From contig CP158972.1 in assembly GCA_040429635.1 (NCBI GenBank), forward strand, positions 3,479,501 through 3,543,500: a stretch of DNA of 64,000 bases, in the 5' to 3' direction. The stretch is from Tamlana crocina. GTDB lineage: Bacteria > Bacteroidota > Bacteroidia > Flavobacteriales > Flavobacteriaceae. Below are positions 8,805 through 16,994 of the stretch, in pieces. Under the pieces are notes generated by a model. It saw only the letters and a program-made list of their open reading frames with translations. It did not search any database and had not been told where the DNA came from. The stretch's first letter is position 1. Each line of letters starts with the position of its first letter. A program made the translations under genes and the position numbers.

Positions 8805-11351
8805 CTAAAATTTAACTCTTAAACTAATGTTTGGTGTTAATCCAAGAGAGGTATTATTAACCATAATCGCCGATTCGCTATCATTAGGATCGACCTCATA
8901 ATAGCGATTGATGCTGTTCTTTCTATTCAAAATATTAATAACACCTGCTCGAACAGTCCCATCAATGTCATTTGAAATATCAAATTGGTAACGTACAGAA
9001 GCGTCCCATCTTATAAAGTCATCGAGATTTTCACCATTTGGGGTATCATAATTAACTATAACGTTATTCCCGTCCTGAACGGTTTCATTACCTTCCAAAG
9101 GCTTCGTATAGGGGTGCCCCGTACGCCATATTCCGCCTGTAGACAATTCTACATCATCAGAAACACTATAATTGATTGCCATCGACACCGAGTGCCTAAT
9201 ATCCACATTATTTGGAAACACTGATGGCGTAATGTTTTTAAATTCGTAATCGTTAACACTATAGGTGTAACTCAACCACGTACTGAATTTTTGAGCCGTT
9301 TTATTAATTAAAAACTCAACACCTTTGGCCGTGTAGCTTCCCGAGGCATTGACATATTGAAAATTATTGTAAAACCCTTGGTTTGATGCCGTAATGCCAT
9401 CAACATATTTGTAAAACCCCTCCACATCTAACATTAAATTATTATGGTTGAACTCTACCCCGAAAGAGCCTTGTTTACTTTCTGAAATGGGAATGGACCC
9501 GTTGTTGGCCAAAATCCAGCGTCGGTTTTCAACCCCCAGAAAATCGTCCTGAAAATCGATGATTTGTGTGGCCGACTGGTTTTTAAATTCTCCCTGCAAT
9601 TTTAAGGCGAATTGATTGCCTAGTTTTTGGCGCACATTCAATCGGGGCTCCAAAATGAACTTACTGAATTTCTGAAAGTAGTTACCTCGCACCCCCAACC
9701 TAAAATAGGTCCGATTGTTATTAAATTCCAGTTCACTAAACAGCGCGTGGTTAAGCAACACATCTTTTTTAGTTTTATCGTACGATGGCGCACTAACCGT
9801 GGTTTCGTTTAAAATACCGATTTCGCTAAATTGATAACCATTCAAAAAATTAAGGGTTTCACTTAATTTCAAGTTAGTTTTTAATTTTAGTCCGGTTTCC
9901 AATACTTCGTTGGCTTGGGTCAATCTTTGATCAGTTTCAATTCTAAAATCAATCGCATCCACATTATATTTAGAGTAAAATGAAGTTAACTCTGTGGAAA
10001 ACGAATCATTCCAAACGGCATTCCAACTCCCTCCAAATCCTAAATTGTCCTGCTTTAAATTACTGGTTTTAGACTCCGTTTCACCCTGATTATTGGCATA
10101 ACTTTCGTTATAATCCAAATTATTATGAATGCTGATAACATGTGCCCGAAACTTGTGGTTATCATTTAAATCGAACAGCAGTTTTGCTGAGTAATCATAA
10201 AAGAAAAAGTCTGACGACCGATTACTTTCACTTATGTTATCGCTATTGGTGGTGAGTTCGCTATCTTGAAAACTGCGCTTAAAATAATTATCGTAAGTAG
10301 GCGAATTAAAAACATCGGTAAACGAGCGACGACCAGAAAAATGCAATCCCAATTTTTTAGAAATGGGCACTTCCAAATACGCATCGGCATGAATTAAATT
10401 GGCCCCAAAACCACCAGAAATGGTTTCAGCAATCTCATTTTTAGTGAACATATTAATGGTACTGGAAACACCATCGCTAAACTCGGCAGATGTTCCATTT
10501 TTAGTCACTTCCACTTTACTGGTTAAATACGGATTGTACGCCGAAATGAGTCCGAAAAAATGCCCCGAGTGATACATTTTTATACCGTCCCAAAGTATTA
10601 AATTTTGGTCGTTGGTACCGCCCCGCACATTGATATTGGCAATACTTTCATTCACACTTTCAATTCCAGGAAGCGCTTGAATGGACTGCAACACATCGGG
10701 TTCGGTAAGACCAGGCAATACACCAAATTTTTCCGTGTTTAAAATGGTACTTCCGTCAATTCGTTTCTGTAAACCTGTGGTAAGGAATTTAGAAATCACG
10801 ACTTGGTTAAGGGCTTCATTCTTTTCGTCAAGCACAATAGTTTTACAAGCTGTCTCGTTCGCCCTTAGGTCTCTGGCGTTTAAAACTACGGCGTCATACC
10901 CCAAATACGACAAGATAATTTGTTGATTTATTCCAACCTGTTCTAAACTAAACTTGCCTTCAATATTGGTTATGGTGCCTTTTGAGCCATTTTGAACAAC
11001 GACCGACGTCCCCATTAACGGCAGGCTATCAGCTCCCGAAATCACTACCCCACATACGGTAATCTTTTTGTCGATAGTTGTTACAGCAATGTACCGGGAA
11101 TCGAGAATCTTAAAATTAAGATGGGTAACAGCGTTTAAATGGTCTATAATTTGATTTAGGGTCTCCGATTCTTGCGGAGCATCAACAATAACATCTTTTA
11201 CATCAGTTTCTGAATACGAAAATTTAACTTCAAACTTAGCCTCCAAAACAGGAAACAGCTCCAGCAACGATAGCTTATTTTGCTGCTGAAAACCAAAAGC
11301 AAAATTTATATAAAGTAGAAAAAAAACGAGACTTTTTTTATTCAGATGCAT
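8805..11351 (-). CDS. Locus A TonB-dependent transducer (STN + CarboxypepD + plug + barrel)
   Basis: An outer-membrane signal transducer of 848 residues, the FecA-like member of a FecI/FecR/FecA system. Order of domains: signal peptide (1-20); STN secretin/TonB short domain (about 25-110, KLSLLELFPVLEAKFEVKFS and LNFKILDSRYIAVTT) that in this class contacts FecR; a CarboxypepD_reg-like domain (about 112-190, KITVCGVVISGADSLPLMG); a plug with NINVRGGTNDQNLILWDGI; and a barrel ending LGLTPNISLRVKF. It overlaps the fecR stop by 14 bp, so the two are translationally coupled. No SusD or transporter partner is present, which suggests that signalling, not bulk import, is its main job. Its plug and barrel closely match the locus B transducer at 41760-44114. 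Confidence 0.9.
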   Translation of the reverse strand: MHLNKKSLVFFLLYINFAFGFQQQNKLSLLELFPVLEAKFEVKFSYSETDVKDVIVDAPQESETLNQIIDHLNAVTHLNFKILDSRYIAVTTIDKKITVCGVVISGADSLPLMGTSVVVQNGSKGTITNIEGKFSLEQVGINQQIILSYLGYDAVVLNARDLRANETACKTIVLDEKNEALNQVVISKFLTTGLQKRIDGSTILNTEKFGVLPGLTEPDVLQSIQALPGIESVNESIANINVRGGTNDQNLILWDGIKMYHSGHFFGLISAYNPYLTSKVEVTKNGTSAEFSDGVSSTINMFTKNEIAETISGGFGANLIHADAYLEVPISKKLGLHFSGRRSFTDVFNSPTYDNYFKRSFQDSELTTNSDNISESNRSSDFFFYDYSAKLLFDLNDNHKFRAHVISIHNNLDYNESYANNQGETESKTSNLKQDNLGFGGSWNAVWNDSFSTELTSFYSKYNVDAIDFRIETDQRLTQANEVLETGLKLKTNLKLSETLNFLNGYQFSEIGILNETTVSAPSYDKTKKDVLLNHALFSELEFNNNRTYFRLGVRGNYFQKFSKFILEPRLNVRQKLGNQFALKLQGEFKNQSATQIIDFQDDFLGVENRRWILANNGSIPISESKQGSFGVEFNHNNLMLDVEGFYKYVDGITASNQGFYNNFQYVNASGSYTAKGVEFLINKTAQKFSTWLSYTYSVNDYEFKNITPSVFPNNVDIRHSVSMAINYSVSDDVELSTGGIWRTGHPYTKPLEGNETVQDGNNVIVNYDTPNGENLDDFIRWDASVRYQFDISNDIDGTVRAGVINILNRKNSINRYYEVDPNDSESAIMVNNTSLGLTPNISLRVKF

Positions 11352-12252
11352 AGTTATACAACTCTACTTGCTTTCCATTTATTTTATAACTTAATTTTAA
11401 TGGTATGGTTACAGACTGTAGCGCTATGTTTTTATCGGTGTGCGTAAACGTACCCGAAAAGGTTTTTGAAACATCTACTTTCGAAGCTTCAATGCTGATA
11501 TCGTACTGAATTTCCAATTCGTCAATGACTTGCCAAAGCGGCACATTATCAAAGCTCGATTCTTTTGCCAACCACGATGGGGTTTCGGCATTAAAATCAG
11601 GCACCTCAACAACGTTACCATTAACCAATCTAAAGGTTTTTCCGGGTTTTAAAATCGTTTCCTTTTTAGCGGAAGTCACTTTCACCGAACCTTCATAACA
11701 CATTACTTCAAAATAGTTTTCGCGTTCCTTTACGTTAAACTGAGTACCCAACACTTGAATGTTCCCAGCTTCGGTTTGCACGGTAAAGGCTTCCCCTTTG
11801 GTTACCTTAAAAAAGGCTTCACCATCCAATTCCAACGTTCTGTTGCTTTTCCATTCTTTTTTATTGAACGACAATTTAGATTGGGCATTCAATATCACTT
11901 CAGAATCGTCGGGAAGGCTCAAAACCTCGGTCTGTGCCATTTGCGTTTCAAATGATTTGGTATTATTGAAGAACAAAAAGTAAGATGATGTTAGCAACAC
12001 CACTAAAACGGCCGCTACCTTTAAGAACGATTTAAAGTTTAACGGAATCACCTTTGGCTCGGCTTTTTTGAGCGTTCGATTTTTAAATTGCTCTAGGGCT
12101 TTTTGGGCATCGACTTTAGGCACACTGAACTGTTTGGCATAAAACCCCATCTTCTCGAGCGCCGAAAAGTCTTCTTCGGGATAACGCTTTTTGATTTCTT
12201 CGCCAGAAATCTCGCCGTTAAACCATTTTAATATGTCGTTTTCCTTATTCAT
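11338..12252 (-). CDS. Locus A FecR-type anti-sigma factor
   Basis: An inner-membrane anti-sigma/regulator of 304 residues. The N-terminal cytoplasmic segment (about 1-88; NDILKWFNGEISGEEIKK) would hold the ECF sigma factor. One transmembrane helix follows (about 90-112, FLKVAAVLVVLLTSSYFLFF). The periplasmic FecR domain has the family motifs SLPDDSEVILNAQSKLSF, LDGEAFFKV, GTQFNVKERENYFEV and YEGSVKV. The C-terminal STN-like part (DUF4974; about 230-304) has WLAKESSFDNVPLWQVIDEL. It is preceded by a copy of the locus A promoter motif (12273-12302), so it is probably transcribed by the sigma factor it controls. It is coupled to the transducer by a 14-bp overlap. Confidence 0.93.
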   Translation of the reverse strand: MNKENDILKWFNGEISGEEIKKRYPEEDFSALEKMGFYAKQFSVPKVDAQKALEQFKNRTLKKAEPKVIPLNFKSFLKVAAVLVVLLTSSYFLFFNNTKSFETQMAQTEVLSLPDDSEVILNAQSKLSFNKKEWKSNRTLELDGEAFFKVTKGEAFTVQTEAGNIQVLGTQFNVKERENYFEVMCYEGSVKVTSAKKETILKPGKTFRLVNGNVVEVPDFNAETPSWLAKESSFDNVPLWQVIDELEIQYDISIEASKVDVSKTFSGTFTHTDKNIALQSVTIPLKLSYKINGKQVELYNYASE

Positions 12253-12272
12253 TTTTATATGCTTTGTACAAA

Positions 12273-12302
12273 CAAGACACCTTTAAGTCTTTTTACCCTA
12301 CC
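12273..12302 (-). promoter_or_regulatory. Locus A ECF promoter motif upstream of fecR (site A4)
   Basis: On the minus strand GGTAGGGTAA (from 12302) is followed, in the same 20-nt register seen at the other A sites, by GGTGTCTTGT (from 12281). The ATG of fecR is 21 bp downstream. It lies in the sigma-fecR gap, so fecR and the transducer could be switched on apart from the sigma gene. The match with sites A1, A2 and A3 is visible; assignment to the neighbouring sigma factor is inference. Confidence 0.75.
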
Positions 12303-12307
12303 TTAAG

Positions 12308-12823
12308 TTATATATTTTCAATGTGTTTGCGTAAAATTTTAAGTGCGCCGCTCATGCGTTTTTCAACGGCTTTTTGAGAAACATCCAGCAATTCGGCAAT
12401 TTCGCGGTACTTTTTCCCTTCAATCCTGTTCATTAAAAATACCTCACGTTGGGCTTCAGAGAGTAATGCCATGGCAGCCTGCAATTTCTTTTTAAACTCT
12501 TCTTCCTCTAATAAATATTCGGGGCTCTCGTTGTTTTCATCAATATAAGGGGCGGCTTTGGCATACTCCATCACCACCTTATTGTGCTTTACCTTGTTTA
12601 AAAAAAGATTATTCACCGTGGTAAACAAATAGGTTTTTGCTTTGGTGAAATCAATTTTGGCACAATTCTCCCAAATTTTTGAAAAGGCATCCTGCACCAA
12701 ATCCAAGGCATTATCCTGGTCTCCGCATTTATAATAGGTAAAATTACTGGCGTGCTGCACGTGTTTTAAATAAAACTCATTAAAGTAGGCTTCTTCACAA
12801 AGCTTGGCATCGCTTTTCGTCAT
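12308..12823 (-). CDS. Locus A ECF sigma factor, FecI-like
   Basis: An extracytoplasmic-function RNA polymerase sigma factor of 171 residues. Sigma region 2 contains DLVQDAFSKIWENCAKIDF and TYLFTTVNNLFLNKVKHNK. Region 4 has LLSEAQREVFLMNRIEGKK and the helix-turn-helix YREIAELLDVSQKAVEKRM. I use the ATG at 12823; an in-frame TTG nine codons upstream is possible. With the ATG the length equals that of the locus B sigma factor (171), a clear paralogue (both have QREVFLMNR or QREAFLMNR and SQKAVEKR or STKAVEKR). Divergent to the lipoprotein gene at 13041. It seems to have a TAnnTTTG housekeeping promoter rather than the ECF motif. Confidence 0.94.
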   Translation of the reverse strand: MTKSDAKLCEEAYFNEFYLKHVQHASNFTYYKCGDQDNALDLVQDAFSKIWENCAKIDFTKAKTYLFTTVNNLFLNKVKHNKVVMEYAKAAPYIDENNESPEYLLEEEEFKKKLQAAMALLSEAQREVFLMNRIEGKKYREIAELLDVSQKAVEKRMSGALKILRKHIENI

Positions 12824-12859
12824 AGTCAAATTGGTCTTAATCAAGTTCAATTGTCATTA

Positions 12860-12867
12860 CAAAAGTA
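12860..12867 (-). promoter_or_regulatory. TAnnTTTG promoter element of the locus A sigma gene
   Basis: On the minus strand TACTTTTG fits the TAnnTTTG -7 element of the primary Bacteroidota sigma factor, about 37 bp before the sigma ATG. No strong -33 box is visible. If real, the sigma factor is made constitutively and held by FecR, while fecR itself is sigma-dependent. Confidence 0.45.
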
Positions 12868-12953
12868 TAGTAAAATTATTTAGTTGCCGTTTAATTTAAC
12901 AAACCGCTCTTTTTCAGCTGTAAAAGCCATTTAGAAAAAATTTTTAAAAAAAA

Positions 12954-12984
12954 GGTAGGGTAAAAAAACTTTTGGTTGTCTTAA
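12954..12984 (+). promoter_or_regulatory. Locus A ECF promoter motif (site A1)
   Basis: GGTAGGGTAA (12954-12963) and GTTGTCTTAA (12975-12984). The GTAGGG and GTTGTC boxes start exactly 20 nt apart, as at A2, A3 and A4. The lipoprotein ATG lies 57 bp downstream. The spacing fits -35 and -10 boxes of an ECF sigma factor. Confidence 0.8.
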
Positions 12985-13040
12985 GGTCACAAAGCACAAA
13001 GCGTGCTATTAAAATGAAAATTTAACCCAAATTAATAATT

Positions 13041-14093
13041 ATGAAAACTTTAAAATTTATTACCGCAACCTTACTTTTAGTTGGTTTTAGTTTAACATCT
13101 TGTCAAGATAACGACGATAACGTTACCCCTAGCGCCGATAACGCCAATGCAGCTACTTCGCCAACGGCAAGTAACTTAAAACGTTCATCAATGCACAAAG
13201 GTGACCATGATGATTTTTTAGACGGCGTTTCTTGTTCGTCTATCCTACTTCCAGTTACCGCTACCGTTAACGGCACCGAAGTTACTGTAGCCAGTGAATC
13301 TGATTACGAAACAGTAACCGATATTTTAGCCGAATACAATGATGACGACGATAGTGTAGTATTGCATTTCCCTTTAACGGTTAAATTGAGCAACCATACT
13401 GAAGTTACTATTTCTAACCAAATTGAGTATAATGCTTTAATGACAGCTTGCGAGCAAGCAGATAACGCTACTGAAGATGCTATTAATTGTTTAGACATCA
13501 ATTTCCCTATTAGCATTTTTACCTTCAATCTTAATTTAGAGCAAACTGGTAGTGTTGTGTTGGAGTCTGACCAAGAACTTTATGCTTACATGGACGACTT
13601 TGGCGATGATGCTTACTTTGCCGTAAACTACCCTATTACTGCCACAATGAGCAACGATACACAAGTTACCATTAGCAGCGATATGGACTTGAGCACAAAA
13701 ATTACTGAATGTTTGGCTACCGAAGATGAAATGGAAGAAGCCCAGGAGGACGCCGAAGAAGTTGAATCTATTTTAGTTGAAGGTGCTTTTAAAGTACAAT
13801 CATTCATCGAAGCGAGCGTAGATAAGGCTAATACTTTTGCCGACTACACCATTACTTTTGCTGGCGACATGTCTTGTTTAGCTCAAAATACTGCAGACTC
13901 TACAGCAAACGATATTCAAGGTACTTATGAAGTTGCTGCAGAAACCGAGGTTAATTTAAATTTAAACTTTAGCAGCAATTCTACTTTGCAGTTGCTTAAC
14001 CATTCATGGGAAGTAACTAGCTACACCCAGAACTCCGTTACCCTTCAAAGTTCTGCCAATGCGGCCATAACTTTGGTTCTTAACCGAGTTTAA
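13041..14093 (+). CDS. Acidic lipoprotein 1 of locus A
   Basis: A 350-residue exported lipoprotein with lipobox LTSC (Cys at about residue 21). After a Ser/Asn/Asp-rich spacer it carries SPTASNLKRSSMHKG and then two tandem modules of about 80 residues, each opened and closed by cysteine. Module 1 runs from SCSSILLPVTATVNGTE to MTACEQ, module 2 from INCLDINFPISIF to ITECLA. An acidic helix (EDEMEEAQEDAEEVES) and a lipocalin-like C-terminal domain follow (from LVEGAFKVQSF to AAITLVLNRV). It is paralogous to the next gene and to the locus B lipoprotein. I know no function for the family; the anionic modules could bind cations or carbohydrate. Preceded by ECF site A1 and followed by a terminator. 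Confidence 0.82.
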   Translation: MKTLKFITATLLLVGFSLTSCQDNDDNVTPSADNANAATSPTASNLKRSSMHKGDHDDFLDGVSCSSILLPVTATVNGTEVTVASESDYETVTDILAEYNDDDDSVVLHFPLTVKLSNHTEVTISNQIEYNALMTACEQADNATEDAINCLDINFPISIFTFNLNLEQTGSVVLESDQELYAYMDDFGDDAYFAVNYPITATMSNDTQVTISSDMDLSTKITECLATEDEMEEAQEDAEEVESILVEGAFKVQSFIEASVDKANTFADYTITFAGDMSCLAQNTADSTANDIQGTYEVAAETEVNLNLNFSSNSTLQLLNHSWEVTSYTQNSVTLQSSANAAITLVLNRV

Positions 14094-14117
14094 CACTTTG
14101 CTATTATCAATTTCCCA

Positions 14118-14153
14118 AACCGGTAGGCCAATTGAGGTCTGCCGGTTTTTTTT
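14118..14153 (+). terminator. Terminator of lipoprotein 1
   Basis: AACCGGTAGGCC (14118-14129) pairs with GGTCTGCCGGTT (14136-14147), including G-U pairs, and is followed by a T run (14146-14153). It separates the two lipoprotein genes, each of which has its own ECF site. Confidence 0.8.
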
Positions 14154-14203
14154 GTTTACAAAAACATCCTTTATAACTATATTTCGAAAAAAAATAAGTT
14201 TTT

Positions 14204-14235
14204 GGGTAGGGTAAACAGAAAATGAGTTGTCTTAA
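14204..14235 (+). promoter_or_regulatory. Locus A ECF promoter motif (site A2)
   Basis: GGGTAGGGTAAA (14204-14215) and GTTGTCTTAA (14226-14235), with the 20-nt register of A1, A3 and A4. The chosen ATG of lipoprotein 2 is 36 bp downstream. Confidence 0.8.
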
Positions 14236-14270
14236 CTACAGAAAGAGAAAACAAATCTAAAATGATTATC

Positions 14271-15329
14271 ATGAAAAATTTTAAATTAGTAACCGCAATC
14301 TTATTAACATCAATATTCAGTTTCACTTCCTGCCAAGATGAAATAGATAGCGAAAACGGGCAAAACCCAAACACCAATTCGGCCACTTCGCCAACAGCAA
14401 GCAACTTAGAGCGTTCAGCCATGTACGATGGTAGCTTTGACGACTTTATCGACGGCATGTCGTGTTCTTCAATTTTATTCCCTTACACCGCCACCATAAA
14501 TGGCACAGAAATCACTCTTTTAAGCAAACTGGATTATAGTTTGGTTTTAAATATTTTGGGCGAAATTATTAGCGACAACGATGTAATCAGCTTCCAATTT
14601 CCTTTAACAGTAAAACTGAGCAACTACACCGAAGTACAAGTATCCAACCAATCTGAATTGGATGCATTAATGGACGCTTGTGAAGAAGCTGAAGAAAATG
14701 CCGAAGATGCCATAAACTGCTTCGACATCGATTTCCCCATCTCCATTTTAACCTACAGTTTAAATGCCGAGCAAACCGGAAGCGTAGTGATTGAATCTGA
14801 ACAGGAACTTTACGCCTACATTAACAACTTTGGAAACGACCAATTGTTTGCCGTAAACTATCCAATTACCGCAACCTTAAACGGACAAAGTAATACGGTT
14901 GTTGAAATTACCAGCGACATGGACTTGCAAACCAAAATTAACGAATGTTTGGCCAATGAAGACATGGAAGAAGAGGCCGAAGAAAATGCCGCTAGTCTGG
15001 AAACTATTTTAGTTGAAGGCGCTTTTAAAGTACAGTCGTTCGTATCTGCTGGAGTTGATACCGCTGATGCCTACGCCGATTACACCATTGATTTTGCCAA
15101 TGATTTAAGCTGTACTGCCGAAAATACGGTAAGCACAACTATTGAAAACGTAGAAGGTACTTACGAAGTCGCTTCAGTAACAGAAGTATTCTTAACATTA
15201 AATTTTTCAAGCAATGCCAGTTTCGAATTGTTAAACCACACTTGGAAAGTAACCAGTTATTCTGAAAACTCAATCGAATTACAAAGCACAACAAATGCAG
15301 CCATAACTTTAGTTTTAGCCCAAATATAA
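14271..15329 (+). CDS. Acidic lipoprotein 2 of locus A
   Basis: A paralogue of lipoprotein 1, 352 residues from the ATG at 14271. An ATG three codons earlier (14262) is possible, but MKNFKLVTAILL matches the start of the sister gene. Lipobox FTSC. It has the same layout: SPTASNLERSAMYDG, two cysteine-bounded modules (SCSSILFPYTATINGTE; INCFDIDFPISILTY), an acidic helix (ANEDMEEEAEENAASLE) and a lipocalin-like end (LVEGAFKVQSFVSAGVD to AAITLVLAQI). The C-terminal part is the most conserved between the two, which fits a recent tandem duplication. Own ECF site (A2) and own terminator. Function unknown. Confidence 0.82.
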   Translation: MKNFKLVTAILLTSIFSFTSCQDEIDSENGQNPNTNSATSPTASNLERSAMYDGSFDDFIDGMSCSSILFPYTATINGTEITLLSKLDYSLVLNILGEIISDNDVISFQFPLTVKLSNYTEVQVSNQSELDALMDACEEAEENAEDAINCFDIDFPISILTYSLNAEQTGSVVIESEQELYAYINNFGNDQLFAVNYPITATLNGQSNTVVEITSDMDLQTKINECLANEDMEEEAEENAASLETILVEGAFKVQSFVSAGVDTADAYADYTIDFANDLSCTAENTVSTTIENVEGTYEVASVTEVFLTLNFSSNASFELLNHTWKVTSYSENSIELQSTTNAAITLVLAQI

Positions 15330-15362
15330 ACTAGATTTGCATTTGCTACGTATGTTATGGTA

Positions 15363-15395
15363 AAAACAGCCGCTTTTCAAAAAAGCGGCTGTTTT
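15363..15395 (+). terminator. Terminator of lipoprotein 2
   Basis: A 14-bp perfect stem (15363-15376 with 15382-15395; AAAACAGCCGCTTT and complement) ending in TTTT. The metalloprotease gene begins 44 bp further on without an ECF motif of its own, so it depends on read-through or on a promoter I cannot see. Confidence 0.85.
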
Positions 15396-15438
15396 AAAAA
15401 TTAAAATCCTATTTTAGGCTTTAAAAATTGTAAAACAG

Positions 15439-16221
15439 ATGTTACGAACCTTAAAAACATCCCTTATAGTCCTGACCTTAATCGGTTTCCTTCAAGGCTG
15501 TACTAAAGACCAAAATTCCGAAAACCAAGAAAACACCATTAATGTTAATGCCAATAAACAAGCAACGGGAAGTTCATCAAACGATCTGTTATCGAGCAAC
15601 ACCTTTACCCGTATGGAAATTCAATTGGCCTACGTTAAAGGGTTCGATCCTACACAAGCAGCCATTAACAATTTTGTATCTTTTTTGGAAGCCAGAACCC
15701 ACAAACCAGATGGCATTTCGGTTGAAAAAATAGAAATTCCTTCTCCGGGAATAGACCAACTAAGTATTAATGACATTGCCGATATTGAAAACACCTACCG
15801 CACCAAATACAACAATGGAAACACTATTGCTGTTTGGGCACTTTTTGTGGACGGTGAATCGGATAAAAACGACGGCAACAATGTGGTGCTCGGTTCTGCT
15901 TATTGGAATACATCTTTTGTTATTTACGAAGAAACTCTAAGAGAATTTAGTAATAGCCCCGTTGAACCCAGTCGAAGTGTATTGGAAACCACGGTTATTA
16001 ACCATGAATTCGGACACATTTTAGGACTTACCAACTTGGGAGCTCCGCTACAAAGTGAGCATGAGGACAGCGAACACCCCAAACATTGCGACAACAATGA
16101 TTGTTTAATGTATTGGGAAGCCGAATCTGGAGCTGCTGTTGGTAATATGGTCAATTCTGGATCGGCTCCACAATTAGGTCCCGAATGCATAGCTGATTTA
16201 CAAGCCAACGGCGGAAAATAA
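15439..16221 (+). CDS. Zinc-metalloprotease lipoprotein
   Basis: A 260-residue surface or periplasmic lipoprotein (lipobox LQGC, Cys at about 21). The catalytic motif NHEFGHILGLTNLG (HExxHxxGL, about residue 189) is followed by a Cys/His-rich segment (HEDSEHPKHCDNNDC) and CLMYWEAE, a likely Met-turn. This identifies a metzincin-like zinc protease. A cysteine pair around the active site may replace the third ligand region or brace it. Typical length for flavobacterial membrane metalloproteases. It lies between the locus A lipoproteins and a small barrel, 30 bp before the latter, so the two are probably co-transcribed. Its place in the locus suggests a part in the surface process switched on by the ECF factor, but that is inference. 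Confidence 0.82.
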   Translation: MLRTLKTSLIVLTLIGFLQGCTKDQNSENQENTINVNANKQATGSSSNDLLSSNTFTRMEIQLAYVKGFDPTQAAINNFVSFLEARTHKPDGISVEKIEIPSPGIDQLSINDIADIENTYRTKYNNGNTIAVWALFVDGESDKNDGNNVVLGSAYWNTSFVIYEETLREFSNSPVEPSRSVLETTVINHEFGHILGLTNLGAPLQSEHEDSEHPKHCDNNDCLMYWEAESGAAVGNMVNSGSAPQLGPECIADLQANGGK

Positions 16222-16251
16222 AATTTACAAAAACCCTAAACATTATAAATT

Positions 16252-16842
16252 ATGAAAACCTATTTTTTATCAATTTTATCGATTTTAACCCTTTCATTTA
16301 GTGCTATGGCACAAGACGGCAACAGCAATACAGGAAACGCCGGATTAAAATTTGGTTACAACTTGGCCGCCGTAAGTTTTGATGGCGACACCGAAACAGG
16401 TCAGCGACATGGATTCCATGTGGGCTTCTATGGTGAATCGTTCCTTGCCGAAGCCGTTGCGTTGCAAATAGAGGTTTTATACTCACAACAAGGTTACGAA
16501 TTAGAAGATGGCAGCGGTACCTTCACACAGAAGTTAGATTACATTACCATGCCACTATCTTTAAAAATCTATCCTGCCAACACCTTTTATTTGGAGGCTG
16601 GACCACAAATTGGCTTGGCGATTTCCCACAAAGAAGAGTTTGATAGTAATTTTAACCTATTCGACACCTCTCGTGAGTTTGAGCCCAACAATTTCGATTG
16701 GGGATTCAATTTCGGTGCCGGTTTTAAAACCGAATCTGGTGTATCTTTGGGTGTGCGTTACCACCTGGGTATGGGCGACATTTACGACCAAGGCAGCCCG
16801 CAAAACAGAGTATGGCAGTTCTCGTTAGGATTCGATTTTTAA
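16252..16842 (+). CDS. Small outer-membrane beta-barrel protein (porin family)
   Basis: A 196-residue protein with signal peptide (SILTLSFSAMAQ, about 1-20) and an eight-strand barrel pattern of the OMP_b-brl_2 type: LKFGYNLAAVSFDG, HGFHVGFYGE, ALQIEVLYSQQGYEL, LDYITMPLSLKIYP, FYLEAGPQIGLAIS, DWGFNFGAGFKTESG and VSLGVRYHLGMGDI, ending WQFSLGFDF with a terminal Phe for barrel assembly. The function is unknown. Starts 30 bp after the metalloprotease gene and has a terminator downstream. Confidence 0.82.
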   Translation: MKTYFLSILSILTLSFSAMAQDGNSNTGNAGLKFGYNLAAVSFDGDTETGQRHGFHVGFYGESFLAEAVALQIEVLYSQQGYELEDGSGTFTQKLDYITMPLSLKIYPANTFYLEAGPQIGLAISHKEEFDSNFNLFDTSREFEPNNFDWGFNFGAGFKTESGVSLGVRYHLGMGDIYDQGSPQNRVWQFSLGFDF

Positions 16843-16867
16843 AAATTACCGAAAACATAAAAACATC

Positions 16868-16903
16868 AAGGTTGGCTTAAATATTTAAACCAACCTTTTT
16901 TTA
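16868..16903 (+). terminator. Terminator after the small barrel gene
   Basis: AAGGTTGG (16868-16875) pairs with CCAACCTT (16890-16897), with an A/T palindrome in the loop, followed by a T run. It ends the metalloprotease/barrel unit just before ECF site A3. Confidence 0.75.
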
Positions 16904-16919
16904 TTTAACATGATTTTAA

Positions 16920-16951
16920 GGGTAGGGTAAAACAACTTTTGGTTGTCTTAA
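16920..16951 (+). promoter_or_regulatory. Locus A ECF promoter motif (site A3)
   Basis: GGGTAGGGTAAAA (16920-16932) and GTTGTCTTAA (16942-16951). The spacer and flanks (CAACTTTTG) nearly repeat those of A1. The ATG of the His-rich protein gene is 44 bp downstream. Confidence 0.8.
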
Positions 16952-16994
16952 TTATGAAAGCCAATAAAGGCAACATAATTACAAACTAAAAGTC

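Noticed and set aside
8805-11351. SusC-type nutrient importer
   Set aside because: STN domain, coupling with FecR and lack of a SusD gene point to a transducer; the 101-2476 and 41760-44114 receptors also lack SusD partners.
12824-12850. TTG start of the locus A sigma factor
   Set aside because: The ATG at 12823 yields 171 residues, matching the locus B paralogue, and leaves room for the TAnnTTTG promoter.
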